From SIG78 sp045635745 (GTDB lineage: Bacteria; Verrucomicrobiota; Lentisphaeria; Victivallales; Victivallaceae): DNA of 64,000 nucleotides. The notes below the pieces were generated by a model. The model saw only the letters and a program-made list of their open reading frames with translations. It had not been told where the DNA came from and did no database searches. Below, piece by piece: positions 17,504 through 26,489 of this stretch. Numbering within the stretch: the stretch's first letter is position 1; the number at the start of each line of letters is the position of its first letter. The stretch is from NCBI GenBank assembly GCA_045635745.1, contig JAZTWG010000042.1:1-64000 (forward strand), given 5' to 3'. The position numbers were made by a program, and so were the translations under genes.

Positions 17504-17521
17504 TTTTGCTTGAGTAAAAAA
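17491..17521. promoter_or_regulatory. AraC-type operator: two direct repeats 21 bases apart
   Basis: GAGTAAAAAA occurs at 17491-17500 and again at 17512-17521, exactly 21 bases start to start; similarity continues for several A/T bases beyond each copy. Two half-sites on one face of the helix two turns apart is the classical AraC-family arrangement. The site lies between the divergent AraC gene and fucI. Confidence 0.5.
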
Positions 17522-17529
17522 TAAAATTT

Positions 17530-17548
17530 TTCCCATAAAAAGTGGGAA
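17530..17548 (+). promoter_or_regulatory. Inverted repeat in the fucI leader
   Basis: TTCCCA (17530-17535) and TGGGAA (17543-17548) form a six-base stem with a seven-base loop. It ends 7 bases before the AAGGAG ribosome site of fucI. It could be an operator or an mRNA hairpin; no T-run follows. Confidence 0.35.
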
Positions 17549-17567
17549 TATAACAAGGAGAGTCGTT

Positions 17568-19322
17568 ATGAACTACCCCAAAATCGGTATCCGTCCTACA
17601 ATCGACGGCAGACGCAAAGGTATCCGCGAATCGCTGGAAGACCAGACTATGAGCATGGCAAAACAGGCTGCTGAATTGTTCAGCGCCAATTTGCGCTATA
17701 CTGACGGCACTCCGGTTCAATGTGTTATTGCCGATACCACCATCGGCGGAGTGGCCGAAGCTGCCGCCTGTCAGGAAAAGTTCAAGCGCGAAAATGTAAT
17801 GATCACCGTATCGGTAACTCCCTGCTGGTGCTATGGCTCGGAAACTATGGATATGGATCGCCACACCATCAAGGCAGTGTGGGGTTTTAATGGTACAGAA
17901 CGCCCCGGGGCAGTTTATCTGGCGGCGGTGCTTGCCGGTCATTCGCAGAAAGGTCTGCCGGCTTTCGGTATTTACGGCAAGGATGTGCAGGATGCCGACT
18001 GCAAAGAGATCCCCGCAGATGTGGAAGAAAAACTTTTGCGTTTCGGCCGTGCGGCTCTGGCGGCGGCGCAGATGCGCGGCAAGAGCTATCTTTCCATCGG
18101 CAGCGTTTCCATGGGGATTGCCGGTTCCATCCTCTGCCCGGAAATGTTTGAACAATACTTTGATATGCGCTGCGAGTCGGTCGACTCCACTGAAATCATC
18201 CGCCGTGTGAACGAAGGCATTTTTGATGCCGATGAATTCGCCAGAGCCTCTGCGTGGATCAAAGAAAACTGCCGGGAAAGTGAAGATTTCTACAATGTCG
18301 GCGAGGCCCGCAGAACTCCCGAAAACAAACGCGAGATCTTCGATTACTGCGCCAAGATGACCATTATCGCCCGCGACCTGATGGTTGGCAATCCCAAACT
18401 TGCAGAAATGGGTTTTGTTGAAGAATCCTGCGGACACAATGCCATCATGGCCGGTTTCCAGGGGCAGCGTCAATGGACTGACCATATGCCTAACGGCGAC
18501 TTTATGGAAACCGTGCTCAACAGTTCATTCGACTGGAACGGTATCCGGGCTCCTTACGTTATGGCTACTGAAAACGACGGCCTTAACGGTTTGGCTATGC
18601 TTTTCGGCCGGTTGCTGACTAACAGCGCCAGCGGTTTCTCCGATGTGCGTACCTACTGGAGTCCTGAAGCGGTCAAACGTACTACCGGATATGATCTGGA
18701 AGTGCCCGGCATGATCCACCTGATCAACTCCGGTGCCACCACCATGGATGCCACCGGTGCCATGACCCTTGATGGCAAACCGGCAATGAAGCACTTCTGG
18801 AATATTACCGAAGGTGATGTGCAGGCGGCTTTGAAAGCCACTACCTGGTGCCCCGCCAACAACGGTTATTTCCGCGGAGGCGGTTTCTCCTCGCGTTTCT
18901 TTACCAGAGGCGGCATGCCGATAACTCTGGCCCGAGTGAACCGTATCCATGGTCTGGGCCCGGTATTGCAGATTGCCGAAGGCTACACCTATGCGCCGCC
19001 GGCAGAAGTGCACGATATTCTTGATAAACGCACCGATCCGGGCTGGCCGACCACCTGGTTTGTACCTCGCCTGACCGGCAAGGGTGCATTCAAAGATGTT
19101 TACAGCGTAATGGCCAACTGGGGCGCCAATCACGGTTCGTTCAACTACGGCCATATCGGGGCTGACCTGATTACACTGGCAAGTATCTTGCGTATTCCGG
19201 TCTGCATGCACAACGTGGATGAAAAAGACATCTACCGCCCCAGCGCATGGGCGGCATTCGGTATGGATCCGGAAGGCGCCGACTACCGCGCTTGCGCCAA
19301 CTTCGGTCCGGTATACAAATAA
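17568..19322 (+). CDS. fucI: L-fucose isomerase
   Basis: 584 residues, collinear with E. coli FucI (about 590), starting 'PKIGIRPTIDGRRKGIRESL'. Conserved stretches include 'TVTPCWCYGSET'-like, 'WGFNGTERPGAVYLAA' and the active-site 'ATENDGLNG' (Glu), 'DVRTYWSPEA' (Asp) and 'NWGANHG' (His). It converts L-fucose to L-fuculose (and D-arabinose to D-ribulose) in the cytoplasm. AAGGAG lies five bases upstream of the ATG. No fuculokinase or aldolase gene is adjacent, so the rest of the pathway must be elsewhere. Regulation is probably by the divergent AraC protein. Confidence 0.97.
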   Translation: MNYPKIGIRPTIDGRRKGIRESLEDQTMSMAKQAAELFSANLRYTDGTPVQCVIADTTIGGVAEAAACQEKFKRENVMITVSVTPCWCYGSETMDMDRHTIKAVWGFNGTERPGAVYLAAVLAGHSQKGLPAFGIYGKDVQDADCKEIPADVEEKLLRFGRAALAAAQMRGKSYLSIGSVSMGIAGSILCPEMFEQYFDMRCESVDSTEIIRRVNEGIFDADEFARASAWIKENCRESEDFYNVGEARRTPENKREIFDYCAKMTIIARDLMVGNPKLAEMGFVEESCGHNAIMAGFQGQRQWTDHMPNGDFMETVLNSSFDWNGIRAPYVMATENDGLNGLAMLFGRLLTNSASGFSDVRTYWSPEAVKRTTGYDLEVPGMIHLINSGATTMDATGAMTLDGKPAMKHFWNITEGDVQAALKATTWCPANNGYFRGGGFSSRFFTRGGMPITLARVNRIHGLGPVLQIAEGYTYAPPAEVHDILDKRTDPGWPTTWFVPRLTGKGAFKDVYSVMANWGANHGSFNYGHIGADLITLASILRIPVCMHNVDEKDIYRPSAWAAFGMDPEGADYRACANFGPVYK

Positions 19323-19395
19323 GTTTTTTGCGAGTTATAGTCTTACAGCTCTTGAGATTTGCCTGAAACTGAAAAATGTTTCAGGCAGAAAAAAA

Positions 19396-19438
19396 GGAGT
19401 GCTGCAATATATTCAAGCAGCACTCCTGATTTTTTTTT
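19396..19438. terminator. Terminator between fucI and the convergent GH42-like gene
   Basis: GGAGTGCTGC (19396-19405) pairs with GCAGCACTCC (19417-19426), then nine Ts; an A-run precedes the stem, so it can work both ways. A second hairpin without a T-run (GCCTGAAAC/GTTTCAGGC, 19361-19386) precedes it. Confidence 0.85.
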
Positions 19439-19455
19439 ACAGCAATTGAAATTGC

Positions 19456-21531
19456 TTACTTTTCCACGATCACCGAGAAAAATCTCCGCAATCCGGTCAA
19501 ATCGATTACCACTTTTCCGTCAACAGCCGGGAGCGTTCTGACTTCGGCGAGATCCGGCGAATAGAGTTTGGCAGCTTTTATGTTGCCTGCGATCTCTATA
19601 ACTCCGGCAAGATCTTCGTAGTTGAGCGATTCAACGATCGGGTGACCGACCTTCTGCAGCCTGATCGTCGGGTGCAGATTGGCGGTGATCGTTACCGGCA
19701 TGAAATGTACTGCGTAATTGCCCTTTTCATCAGTATAAACTCTGTATCGCAAACTGTCGGGCAGGGCGATGTCAAGAGCGCTGCCGACCATTGTTTTTAC
19801 CATGGCGGCAACATTTTCTGCATGGCTTTCGGCGTGACCGGACAGCGGACTCCACAGCAGATCGTCTGCAAGCTGGTAAAAACCGTATGCATTGGCGGCT
19901 GGCAGATTTTCTTTGCCGGAAAATTTGGTTTCCGTTGGAATTGAACCGGGTATTTCCCAGAATGTGTGCTGGAAATACTCCTGTCTGACTTCCGGTGACA
20001 AGGTTCGGTCGACCTGGGGCAACTCCGGCGTTATGCCGTATTGTTTCAGCAGCGAACCACCGGCTCTGTTTTTGCCGGTTTCGTCGCGTCCGCCCAGCAG
20101 CCCGGTGGCGATTATAATACCGCCTGACTGCTGATAATTTTTCAACTCCGCAAGTTCTCCGTCACTCAAGCAATCGCAGTTTGAAAGAATAAGGTATTTG
20201 ATCTTATCGGCATTTTCCGGCACAAGATGAGTTACATTTACCGCCACATTGCTGCGGTAGAGTGCCCGGACGATATTCTTAAAGCCATCTACATAATCCT
20301 CGGAAAAACTGCCGTTGAAACTGCGGGAGTTACTGCTGAACAATACGGCAACTTGAGCTGTATCAGTAAGTTCGCTCAATTCCGGATAGCGGGCGTCAAA
20401 GTTGTAGGCTTCGTGCACGATTTCAGGTTCGTCCGGCAGCAGACGCTGTTCTTCAATGGTCAGGCCGCAGCGGGTTTTGTGGGTGGAGATCCAACTGTCG
20501 CTGTTGAAAAATTTATTGAGCGACCAGGTCCGGAAGCCTTCTTCCGGGAAAAACGCGTACCCAAGCCCCAGACAGGGCATGTTGCCGCGTTCGGCAATGC
20601 CGCCATTAAGGAGCATATCGGGTATGCGTATTTCAATGGAGTTTTTTCCTCCGGAGATATTGCCGCCCATTTCCAGCATTACTGTATTGAGCGAACTTGA
20701 CCATACTGACATATCCAAACCGGTGCTGTCGTTGCTTTTGCCGGTGGAACTGCTGCAGCAGCTGGTGAGCAGTTTGCCTTGGGGAATGGCTTGGCGGACC
20801 ATGGCCAGAAATTCTCTGCCATCGGTGGCGTGCTGCTTGAGCCATACTCTGAAATCAGGGTTTTCGTAGTTGCCCCAGAATGTGAAATCGCTGGTCGGGG
20901 GCAGGCTTTTGCCGGTGGCAAGGCGGAACTTCCGGCGGCAATGCTCGCAGCCGCAGGTCGCCCAATGGCCGTAGTGGCAGACATCGTCGCACATAAGTCC
21001 GTCGATATCGGTTTCGGCAAAAAGTCTCTGCACATAGTTTTTATAGGCAAAGCGGAAATCCGGATTATTTACACAAAAACACTCTGCATGATAATGCGTA
21101 AGAAAGATCGGAGTATTGTCATCTACACGCAGCTGCCGCAGGCTGTTGAGCTTTTTCCCGGCATAGCTCAAGCAGTCGATAAACGCCGGATCAGGTGTCA
21201 TCGGCACATGGTGGTGATTACGATTGAAGTTTTCCACGCGGTCTTCCCAGTTGCGGGGACGGTATGTCAGCACCGCCGAATGATGGTCGATGACTTTGAT
21301 GCCGTATTTGTGATATTCCGCAACGGTAAAGGCAATAAGTTTGTGTATCAGATCAAAGTTGAACACATAATCCCAGCGAAAGTGATAGCCGAAAACCACC
21401 GCAAGTTCCACTTTTGCCGCCGCCGCTGCCGCAACTTTTTTGCGTATGCGTTCTTCGACTGCCGGATTGGGAAAATCCATATCTTCCCAGGTAAACCAAT
21501 GACTGATCGTTCTAAAGTGATTAGTACGCAT
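19456..21531 (-). CDS. GH42-like TIM-barrel hydrolase, paralogue of the 4187 gene
   Basis: 691 residues, no signal peptide. The barrel half shows 'AKVELAVVFGYHFRWDYV', 'YGIKVIDHHSAVLTYRP', 'DGLMCDDVCHYGHWATCGC' with 'CEHCRRKFRLATGKSLP', matching the 731-residue ORF product at 4187 segment by segment. From about residue 430 there is a GATase-like domain ('KIKYLILSNCDCLSDGELAELKNY', then 'SGGIIIATGLLGG'), as in GH42 beta-galactosidases. It is last in a minus-strand run with a ROK kinase gene, and convergent with fucI. This suggests cytoplasmic processing of a fucose-containing oligosaccharide, but the substrate is a guess. Confidence 0.65.
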   Translation of the reverse strand: MRTNHFRTISHWFTWEDMDFPNPAVEERIRKKVAAAAAAKVELAVVFGYHFRWDYVFNFDLIHKLIAFTVAEYHKYGIKVIDHHSAVLTYRPRNWEDRVENFNRNHHHVPMTPDPAFIDCLSYAGKKLNSLRQLRVDDNTPIFLTHYHAECFCVNNPDFRFAYKNYVQRLFAETDIDGLMCDDVCHYGHWATCGCEHCRRKFRLATGKSLPPTSDFTFWGNYENPDFRVWLKQHATDGREFLAMVRQAIPQGKLLTSCCSSSTGKSNDSTGLDMSVWSSSLNTVMLEMGGNISGGKNSIEIRIPDMLLNGGIAERGNMPCLGLGYAFFPEEGFRTWSLNKFFNSDSWISTHKTRCGLTIEEQRLLPDEPEIVHEAYNFDARYPELSELTDTAQVAVLFSSNSRSFNGSFSEDYVDGFKNIVRALYRSNVAVNVTHLVPENADKIKYLILSNCDCLSDGELAELKNYQQSGGIIIATGLLGGRDETGKNRAGGSLLKQYGITPELPQVDRTLSPEVRQEYFQHTFWEIPGSIPTETKFSGKENLPAANAYGFYQLADDLLWSPLSGHAESHAENVAAMVKTMVGSALDIALPDSLRYRVYTDEKGNYAVHFMPVTITANLHPTIRLQKVGHPIVESLNYEDLAGVIEIAGNIKAAKLYSPDLAEVRTLPAVDGKVVIDLTGLRRFFSVIVEK

Positions 21532-21561
21532 AATCCAATATCCTTGAAGTTGTATTTTTTT

Positions 21562-22545
21562 TCAGAGCACACCCTGCTGCTTGAGTTCGTACATAGCTCC
21601 GGCGATCCCGGCATAACTGCCGATATCGCGTTTGAGCATACTCGGTACAACCTCGCAAGCTTCAAGCGTTTCTTTCCAGGCAAAATCGGGCAGATATTTT
21701 TTTACCGGCTCCATAAAGAAATCTCCGGCTGCATAGGCGATCGTACCCAGCACGATCTTTTCGGGGTTGAATATATTCATAAGCATCCCGAAAGCCTGAG
21801 CATCGCGCAAACACATTTCATCCCAGAGTTTTACGGCATATTCAACACCGTCGCGGGCGGCTGTTTCCAGCGAAAGCATATCCAGATTTTCCAGAAGATC
21901 ATCTTGGGCATATTTGAGCATGGGGTGATTTTTTTCGCCAGCCAGTTCTTCTTGCATACGCTGTGCTATGGCCCGGCCTCCGCAATATGCTTCCAGACAG
22001 CCGCGCAAGCCGCAGTTGCACAATCTGCCATGGGGCACTAAAACCGAGTGACCGATCTCGCCGGCCAGAAAACCGGTGCCCTGCAGCAGTTTGCCGCCGG
22101 CAATGATTCCGGCGCCGATACCGGTACTCATGGTAAGATAAATCATATCTTTGCAGCCTTTGCCGGCTCCGAAATACCATTCGGCCAATGCAGCACAGTT
22201 GGCATCATTTTCAAAACACCCTTTGATCTGCAATGCGTTTTCCAGATAACTTTTGATCGGCACATTGCGCCAGTAGGGGTTATTGGGCGGAGTGGTGATT
22301 ATGCCGTTGGGTATATCCGCCGGAGATGGCGTGGAAATACCGAATGCCAAAACATCTTGGCTTGAGATATTTTCTGCTGCGATCTCTTGTTTTGCAATAT
22401 TGGCCAGCAGCGGCAATATTACTTCAGGATCAGTATTTTTATTGTCAACGCGTTCACTTTGCAGTATCTTGCCGTCAACGGTCCCCAGTCCGATGCCGAT
22501 TTTAGTGCCGCCAATATCAAAACCAAGCAGATATTTATTGCTCAT
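21562..22545 (-). CDS. ROK-family sugar kinase
   Basis: 327 residues. The ATP-binding 'GFDIGGTKIGIGLG' opens the protein. 'TMSTGIGAGIIAGGKLLQG' and 'GEIGHSVL' follow, and the ROK zinc motif is present as 'CNCGLRGCLEAYCGG'. The active-site Asp is in 'CFENDANCAAL'. Members phosphorylate glucose, N-acetylglucosamine, N-acetylmannosamine or similar hexoses; this one resembles glucokinase-type ROK proteins most. The next gene downstream (30 bases) is a GH42-like hydrolase, so it probably phosphorylates the released sugar. Confidence 0.85.
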   Translation of the reverse strand: MSNKYLLGFDIGGTKIGIGLGTVDGKILQSERVDNKNTDPEVILPLLANIAKQEIAAENISSQDVLAFGISTPSPADIPNGIITTPPNNPYWRNVPIKSYLENALQIKGCFENDANCAALAEWYFGAGKGCKDMIYLTMSTGIGAGIIAGGKLLQGTGFLAGEIGHSVLVPHGRLCNCGLRGCLEAYCGGRAIAQRMQEELAGEKNHPMLKYAQDDLLENLDMLSLETAARDGVEYAVKLWDEMCLRDAQAFGMLMNIFNPEKIVLGTIAYAAGDFFMEPVKKYLPDFAWKETLEACEVVPSMLKRDIGSYAGIAGAMYELKQQGVL

Positions 22546-22566
22546 AATATATATAACCTTTCTTTT

Positions 22567-25113
22567 TCAGGATAAAATTTTACCGGCATTTATCAATACT
22601 CGTGGTGAACGGGTCAATGCTGCTTTCAGCAGCGCATTGCACTCGTTCAAACTCATATTGCTGATGATCTGCTGACTGTTCAAACTTTCCTGCGGATCAT
22701 CGCCGTAGAAAAGCGCCAACTGGGCGTGCATGAGTTTTGCATCCACGCTTTCCATCTGCCGGGCGAGTGAACTCAAAGCGGCAAGACGGGCGGCAGAGAA
22801 TTCTTCTTCACCCAGACCTTGTTCGATCACCCGGTCCAGTTCGTCACTTAAACAATTCAATGCTTCTGCGGCCTTGGATGGTTCCACTCCGGCATGAAGA
22901 GCTGTTATGCCCTGGACCAGACCGCAATTTACAAAAACCCCCGTGGAGTAAGCCAGCGAACGCTTTTCCCGTACTTCTTTGAAAAGACAACTGGCCAGAC
23001 CGTTGAGAGCTGCATCCATTATCAGCAATGCGTAATACTCCCGGGTGTGGGCAAATCCGCCTGCTGTTGCACAAATAACTGTATTGGGCGTGCGCTGTAA
23101 AGGTATATTTTTTACTTCAGCAGTGCGGCGCGACTGCAGATATTCCATGCTGGCCGCTTCCGGAGTGGGCAACGGCGCCTGCCGCCACGGCAGTATGGCG
23201 GACAAATGTTCAAAGAATTCTTTTACCCCGGCAGCTGTCTGATCATTGGCAACGGTGGCGCCGAAATTTGTCCGGATGCGGTCAAAACGCGACCGATAAT
23301 ATGCCACCAGTTCTTCAAGGTTGATCGCTTCGAGTTCTTTAATGCTTTCCAGCCGGTTATTTCCCGCTGCGTGATCGCCGAATATCAGGCGTTTTGCGGT
23401 GGTTATACCCACAAAGTTGGGATCTTCCAGCCGGCTGGCAAGCTGATCTGCAAGATTTTTTCTCACCCGCTCAAAAATATCTTTATCAAACCGCGGTGCG
23501 GTCAGCAGATCGATCACGATTTTTTCAGCCTGTTTGCGTGAACGGGGAGGAAAACTCAACTCTACAGCCATAGTATTATTGCCGCAGCTGGTATCCAGAT
23601 CAATACAATATTTATCCAGCAATGCATAAAAATCTGTTTCGCAGATATTCTTCGTTCCTGTGGCAAGCATTTTGCTTAAAAGCTGACTTATGCCATGATG
23701 ATATCCATTTTCCCAAACCGGTCCGGCGGGCAGGATCAGCGATATGGTATCTATAGGAATGTTGTTTCTTTCAAGCAGAATATATTTGACATTACCGGAG
23801 GTTTCTCCGGTATGCAATGGCAAAGCTGTATTCTTTGCTGCCGATTTCCTGCTTTTCGGTGCTTTTGGTTCCGGCTCCACCTGAACCCATACCAGACGGT
23901 TGGGATCAAGATAATCAGTCAATACCTTATTGACCTGATCGACTGTTACTGCCCGGAGTTTTTCCAGATAGCCGGCAACATCCGGCGTGTTGAAATTCAT
24001 CACCATACTGTTAACCAGATTGACCGTGGAAGAAGAACTTTTCAACAGCTGATACATGGTCTGTTCCTGTTGGCGTTTTTCACGTTTCAAGGCTTCTGCG
24101 GTAATTCCGGTATGACGGATTTTTTCCAACATAGCGGCGATGGAACTTTTCAACTGCTTTTGTTTGCGGGGTTCACATGCTGCACTTATACCCATTACCC
24201 CGGCAAAGGTCATAGCATCAAACTCCGAGGAAAGCATCAACGCCAGTTCGCGGCGGTATACCAGTTCTGCCGGCAGCAGCGAGCTGTCGCTGCCTCCGAG
24301 GATCCCCGCTGCCAGATCGAGGGCCGCAGCATCGCAATGCGATGCCTGCGGAGTCCGTACTCCGCAGACGATACGGGTAAGCGGATCGGGAAAAACTGCA
24401 GTTGTATGGATGGCAAAAGATTGCTCCGGCAATGGCTGCATAACAATATCCTGAAGATTGCCGCGGGCAAAATTTGAGAGCTTTTCTGTTAATACATTCT
24501 GTACGGTGTCTGTATCAAGTTCTCCGGTAACGATCCAGTAGCTGCGCATGGCACCATAGCGGCGCTGATAGTAATTTACCATGTCACTTCGGGTAACTTG
24601 AGCGATCTTATCACCATAACCAATGATGGGAAAACGGGCCGGGTGATCCGGGAAAAGCTCCTGCCACAAATTCTGGATCAGCACCTGATTGGGGCGGTTG
24701 GCTATCATATCTGCTTCGCGCTCGATGACCTTTTTTTCCGAATTGAATTTTTCTTCCGGAAAGACCGGTTCGGCTACCATACTGGTGATCACATCAGCTG
24801 CTTCGGCAAATTTTTCCACCGGCACTTCCACATAATACGCCGTGTGGTCAAATGTGGTATAGGCATTGCAGTCACCGCCGAGGGCATGGATTTTATCCGA
24901 AGCCGAATTCCCCGGATATCGTTTGCAGCCCTGAAAGAGCATGTGTTCCAGAAAATGCGAAAGCCCGCAGCCGGCATCCGCTCCTTCGTGAATGCTGCCG
25001 GTGCGCATTACTGCCTGAATACGGGTCAATCGTGAATTGTTGCGTATGTGATAAAGTTTCGCCCCGTGGGGCAGTGAACGTACCTCTACTGGTACCAGCG
25101 CTCGGTCATTCAA
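22567..25113 (-). CDS. M16 (insulinase/pitrilysin-like) zinc metallopeptidase, two-domain
   Basis: 848 residues if translation starts at the TTG at 25113, whose GGAG site lies within the preceding gene; longer starts (25185, 25218) would overlap that gene by 80-113 bases. The N-terminal half has the inverted zinc motif 'HFLEHMLFQG' with the downstream Glu region 'EKKVIEREADMI'. The C-terminal half repeats the fold ('LLSKMLATGTKN', 'VREKRSLAYSTGVF') but lacks HxxEH, as usual. No signal peptide is visible, so it is probably cytoplasmic. M16 enzymes degrade short peptides. It follows the Minf_1886 gene with an 8-base overlap. Confidence 0.85.
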   Translation of the reverse strand: MNDRALVPVEVRSLPHGAKLYHIRNNSRLTRIQAVMRTGSIHEGADAGCGLSHFLEHMLFQGCKRYPGNSASDKIHALGGDCNAYTTFDHTAYYVEVPVEKFAEAADVITSMVAEPVFPEEKFNSEKKVIEREADMIANRPNQVLIQNLWQELFPDHPARFPIIGYGDKIAQVTRSDMVNYYQRRYGAMRSYWIVTGELDTDTVQNVLTEKLSNFARGNLQDIVMQPLPEQSFAIHTTAVFPDPLTRIVCGVRTPQASHCDAAALDLAAGILGGSDSSLLPAELVYRRELALMLSSEFDAMTFAGVMGISAACEPRKQKQLKSSIAAMLEKIRHTGITAEALKREKRQQEQTMYQLLKSSSSTVNLVNSMVMNFNTPDVAGYLEKLRAVTVDQVNKVLTDYLDPNRLVWVQVEPEPKAPKSRKSAAKNTALPLHTGETSGNVKYILLERNNIPIDTISLILPAGPVWENGYHHGISQLLSKMLATGTKNICETDFYALLDKYCIDLDTSCGNNTMAVELSFPPRSRKQAEKIVIDLLTAPRFDKDIFERVRKNLADQLASRLEDPNFVGITTAKRLIFGDHAAGNNRLESIKELEAINLEELVAYYRSRFDRIRTNFGATVANDQTAAGVKEFFEHLSAILPWRQAPLPTPEAASMEYLQSRRTAEVKNIPLQRTPNTVICATAGGFAHTREYYALLIMDAALNGLASCLFKEVREKRSLAYSTGVFVNCGLVQGITALHAGVEPSKAAEALNCLSDELDRVIEQGLGEEEFSAARLAALSSLARQMESVDAKLMHAQLALFYGDDPQESLNSQQIISNMSLNECNALLKAALTRSPRVLINAGKILS

Positions 25114-25504
25114 TTTCAGGTATCTCCGGAAGCCGTGCTGTTTTGCGGCGGCAGGTTGGTTGCTCTGCAAGGGTAAACTCCACATCAAAATCCGAGCGTT
25201 TATCTTCGGCTGATGCACTCAATATCTGCAATTCGATAAGATCAAATATGATTTCGCCTATATCGGAAGCAGATTTTATATTCCACTTTTCAAGGATAAG
25301 GTTTACAAGGATACCGAATTCGTTCTGCAGCTGTTTTTTTACTCCCTGCAGAACTTCAAGTGCCGAAAGATGGCGCGGTTCTTTCAATGCATTGACCTGT
25401 TCAATAACTGCTGAAGTTATGAACTCGTATGCATCAGGAGCGTATTTGCCGGAGCGGTCATAAAATTCATTGATTCTGCGCCGGGTTTCTGAAATATTCT
25501 GCAT
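25106..25504 (-). CDS. Minf_1886-family protein
   Basis: 132 residues, with AAGGACA before the ATG. The pattern 'YAPDAYEFITSAVIEQ', 'HLSALEVLQGVKKQLQNEFG', 'LEKWNIKSASDIGEIIFDL', then 'SAEDKRSDF' is that of the Minf_1886 family, a small protein found widely in the Verrucomicrobia/Planctomycetes/Lentisphaerae group. Its function is unknown to me. It heads the operon with the M16 peptidase, overlapping it by a few bases. Confidence 0.8.
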   Translation of the reverse strand: MQNISETRRRINEFYDRSGKYAPDAYEFITSAVIEQVNALKEPRHLSALEVLQGVKKQLQNEFGILVNLILEKWNIKSASDIGEIIFDLIELQILSASAEDKRSDFDVEFTLAEQPTCRRKTARLPEIPEIE

Positions 25505-25610
25505 GGGCTGTCCTTATATTTTTATCAAGTATATAAGTTAACCCAATTACTGGAAAGTTCAAGTTTTCAAGCCTAAAAAAAGCGGGTTTTTTATTGGTGT
25601 ACTGCGGTGT

Positions 25611-25623
25611 GGGGGGAGGGGGG
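25611..25623 (+). repeat. G-rich tract
   Basis: GGGGGG-A-GGGGGG, downstream of the sigma-factor stop and about 107 bases upstream of the Minf_1886 start. Two uninterrupted G6 runs are rare in this window. A structural or slippage role is possible but unproven. Confidence 0.4.
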
Positions 25624-25699
25624 AGTTTTTATTTTCTTAAACGACGGCAGTGGAAGTGTAATATTTCGGAGTTTCCCGGCGATAATGAGTATTGCCCCC

Positions 25700-26326
25700 T
25701 TATTCTTCGGGTGTTATACCGTAAGTTTTCAATCTTTTCAGCAAAAGTTCTCTGCCGCGGGATAAGCGGGATTTTATCGTGCCCAGCTGGCATTGCTGAA
25801 GTTGGGCTATTTCTTCGTATGCCAGATTTTGCAGATGCCGCAACTGCATGGTTTCGCGCAATGACTCCGGCAGTTGAGCCATTTCGGTATTCAGTAATTC
25901 ACCGAGTTCGGCGTTATCAAGTTCACGCACCGGAGAATTTTTGCTGTCGGGGATATTGAAATCTTCCTGCTGCTGATCGCCGCCGGGTTCCGGCGGACGG
26001 CTCAAACTCAAATTCACTTCGCTGCCGCGCCGGCGGTTCCAATGATATTTGTTATGGGCCTGATTGATAACGATCCGGCAGAGCCATGTCAGCAAAAGCG
26101 AGTCCCCGCGAAATCCCGGCAGTGCCCGGTAGGCTTTTATCAGAGCATCCTGTGTGACTTCTTCAGCATCATGGTGCGAATTCAATATGGCAAATGCGGT
26201 TTGATATAATCGCTGGTAATAGCGGTTGACTATTTCTTCAAAGGCGCCCGTATCGCCGGCTTGGGCGCGTTGGATCAACTCGTTATCGCCGGAATCTTTT
26301 CCGGCGGTTGATGGCTGGCTGTTCAT
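25700..26326 (-). CDS. ECF-type RNA polymerase sigma factor
   Basis: 208 residues. Region 2 reads 'YYQRLYQTAFAILNSHHDAEEVTQDALIKAYRA' and the DNA-melting part 'LTWLCRIVINQAHNKY'. Region 4 reads 'LPESLRETMQLRHLQNLAYEEIA' followed by 'GTIKSRLSRGRELL', the helix-turn-helix that binds the -35 box. A Gln/Pro-rich linker of about 40 residues lies between them. This is the general RpoE/SigW class; no anti-sigma gene is adjacent, so the signal is unknown. Confidence 0.85.
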   Translation of the reverse strand: MNSQPSTAGKDSGDNELIQRAQAGDTGAFEEIVNRYYQRLYQTAFAILNSHHDAEEVTQDALIKAYRALPGFRGDSLLLTWLCRIVINQAHNKYHWNRRRGSEVNLSLSRPPEPGGDQQQEDFNIPDSKNSPVRELDNAELGELLNTEMAQLPESLRETMQLRHLQNLAYEEIAQLQQCQLGTIKSRLSRGRELLLKRLKTYGITPEE

Positions 26327-26425
26327 TTAAGCATATATCGCTTTCTTGCAAAAAAATTATTAGTCTTTATATAGTTTGACTCAAAAACGGTCAGTTTTTG
26401 TTCCATTTTTTTGTATTTTTACCGC

Positions 26426-26466
26426 AAAAAAAGAGTGCTGCAAAGCTTTCTTGCCTTGCAGCACTC
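26426..26466 (-). terminator. Terminator of the hydrogenase operon
   Basis: GAGTGCTGCAA (26433-26443) pairs with TTGCAGCACTC (26456-26466). On the minus strand the stem is followed by seven Ts (26432-26426). It begins 24 bases after the hydA stop and shares its stem core with the terminator at 19396. Confidence 0.85.
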
Positions 26467-26489
26467 CTGATATTCAGACTGCGGAGATG

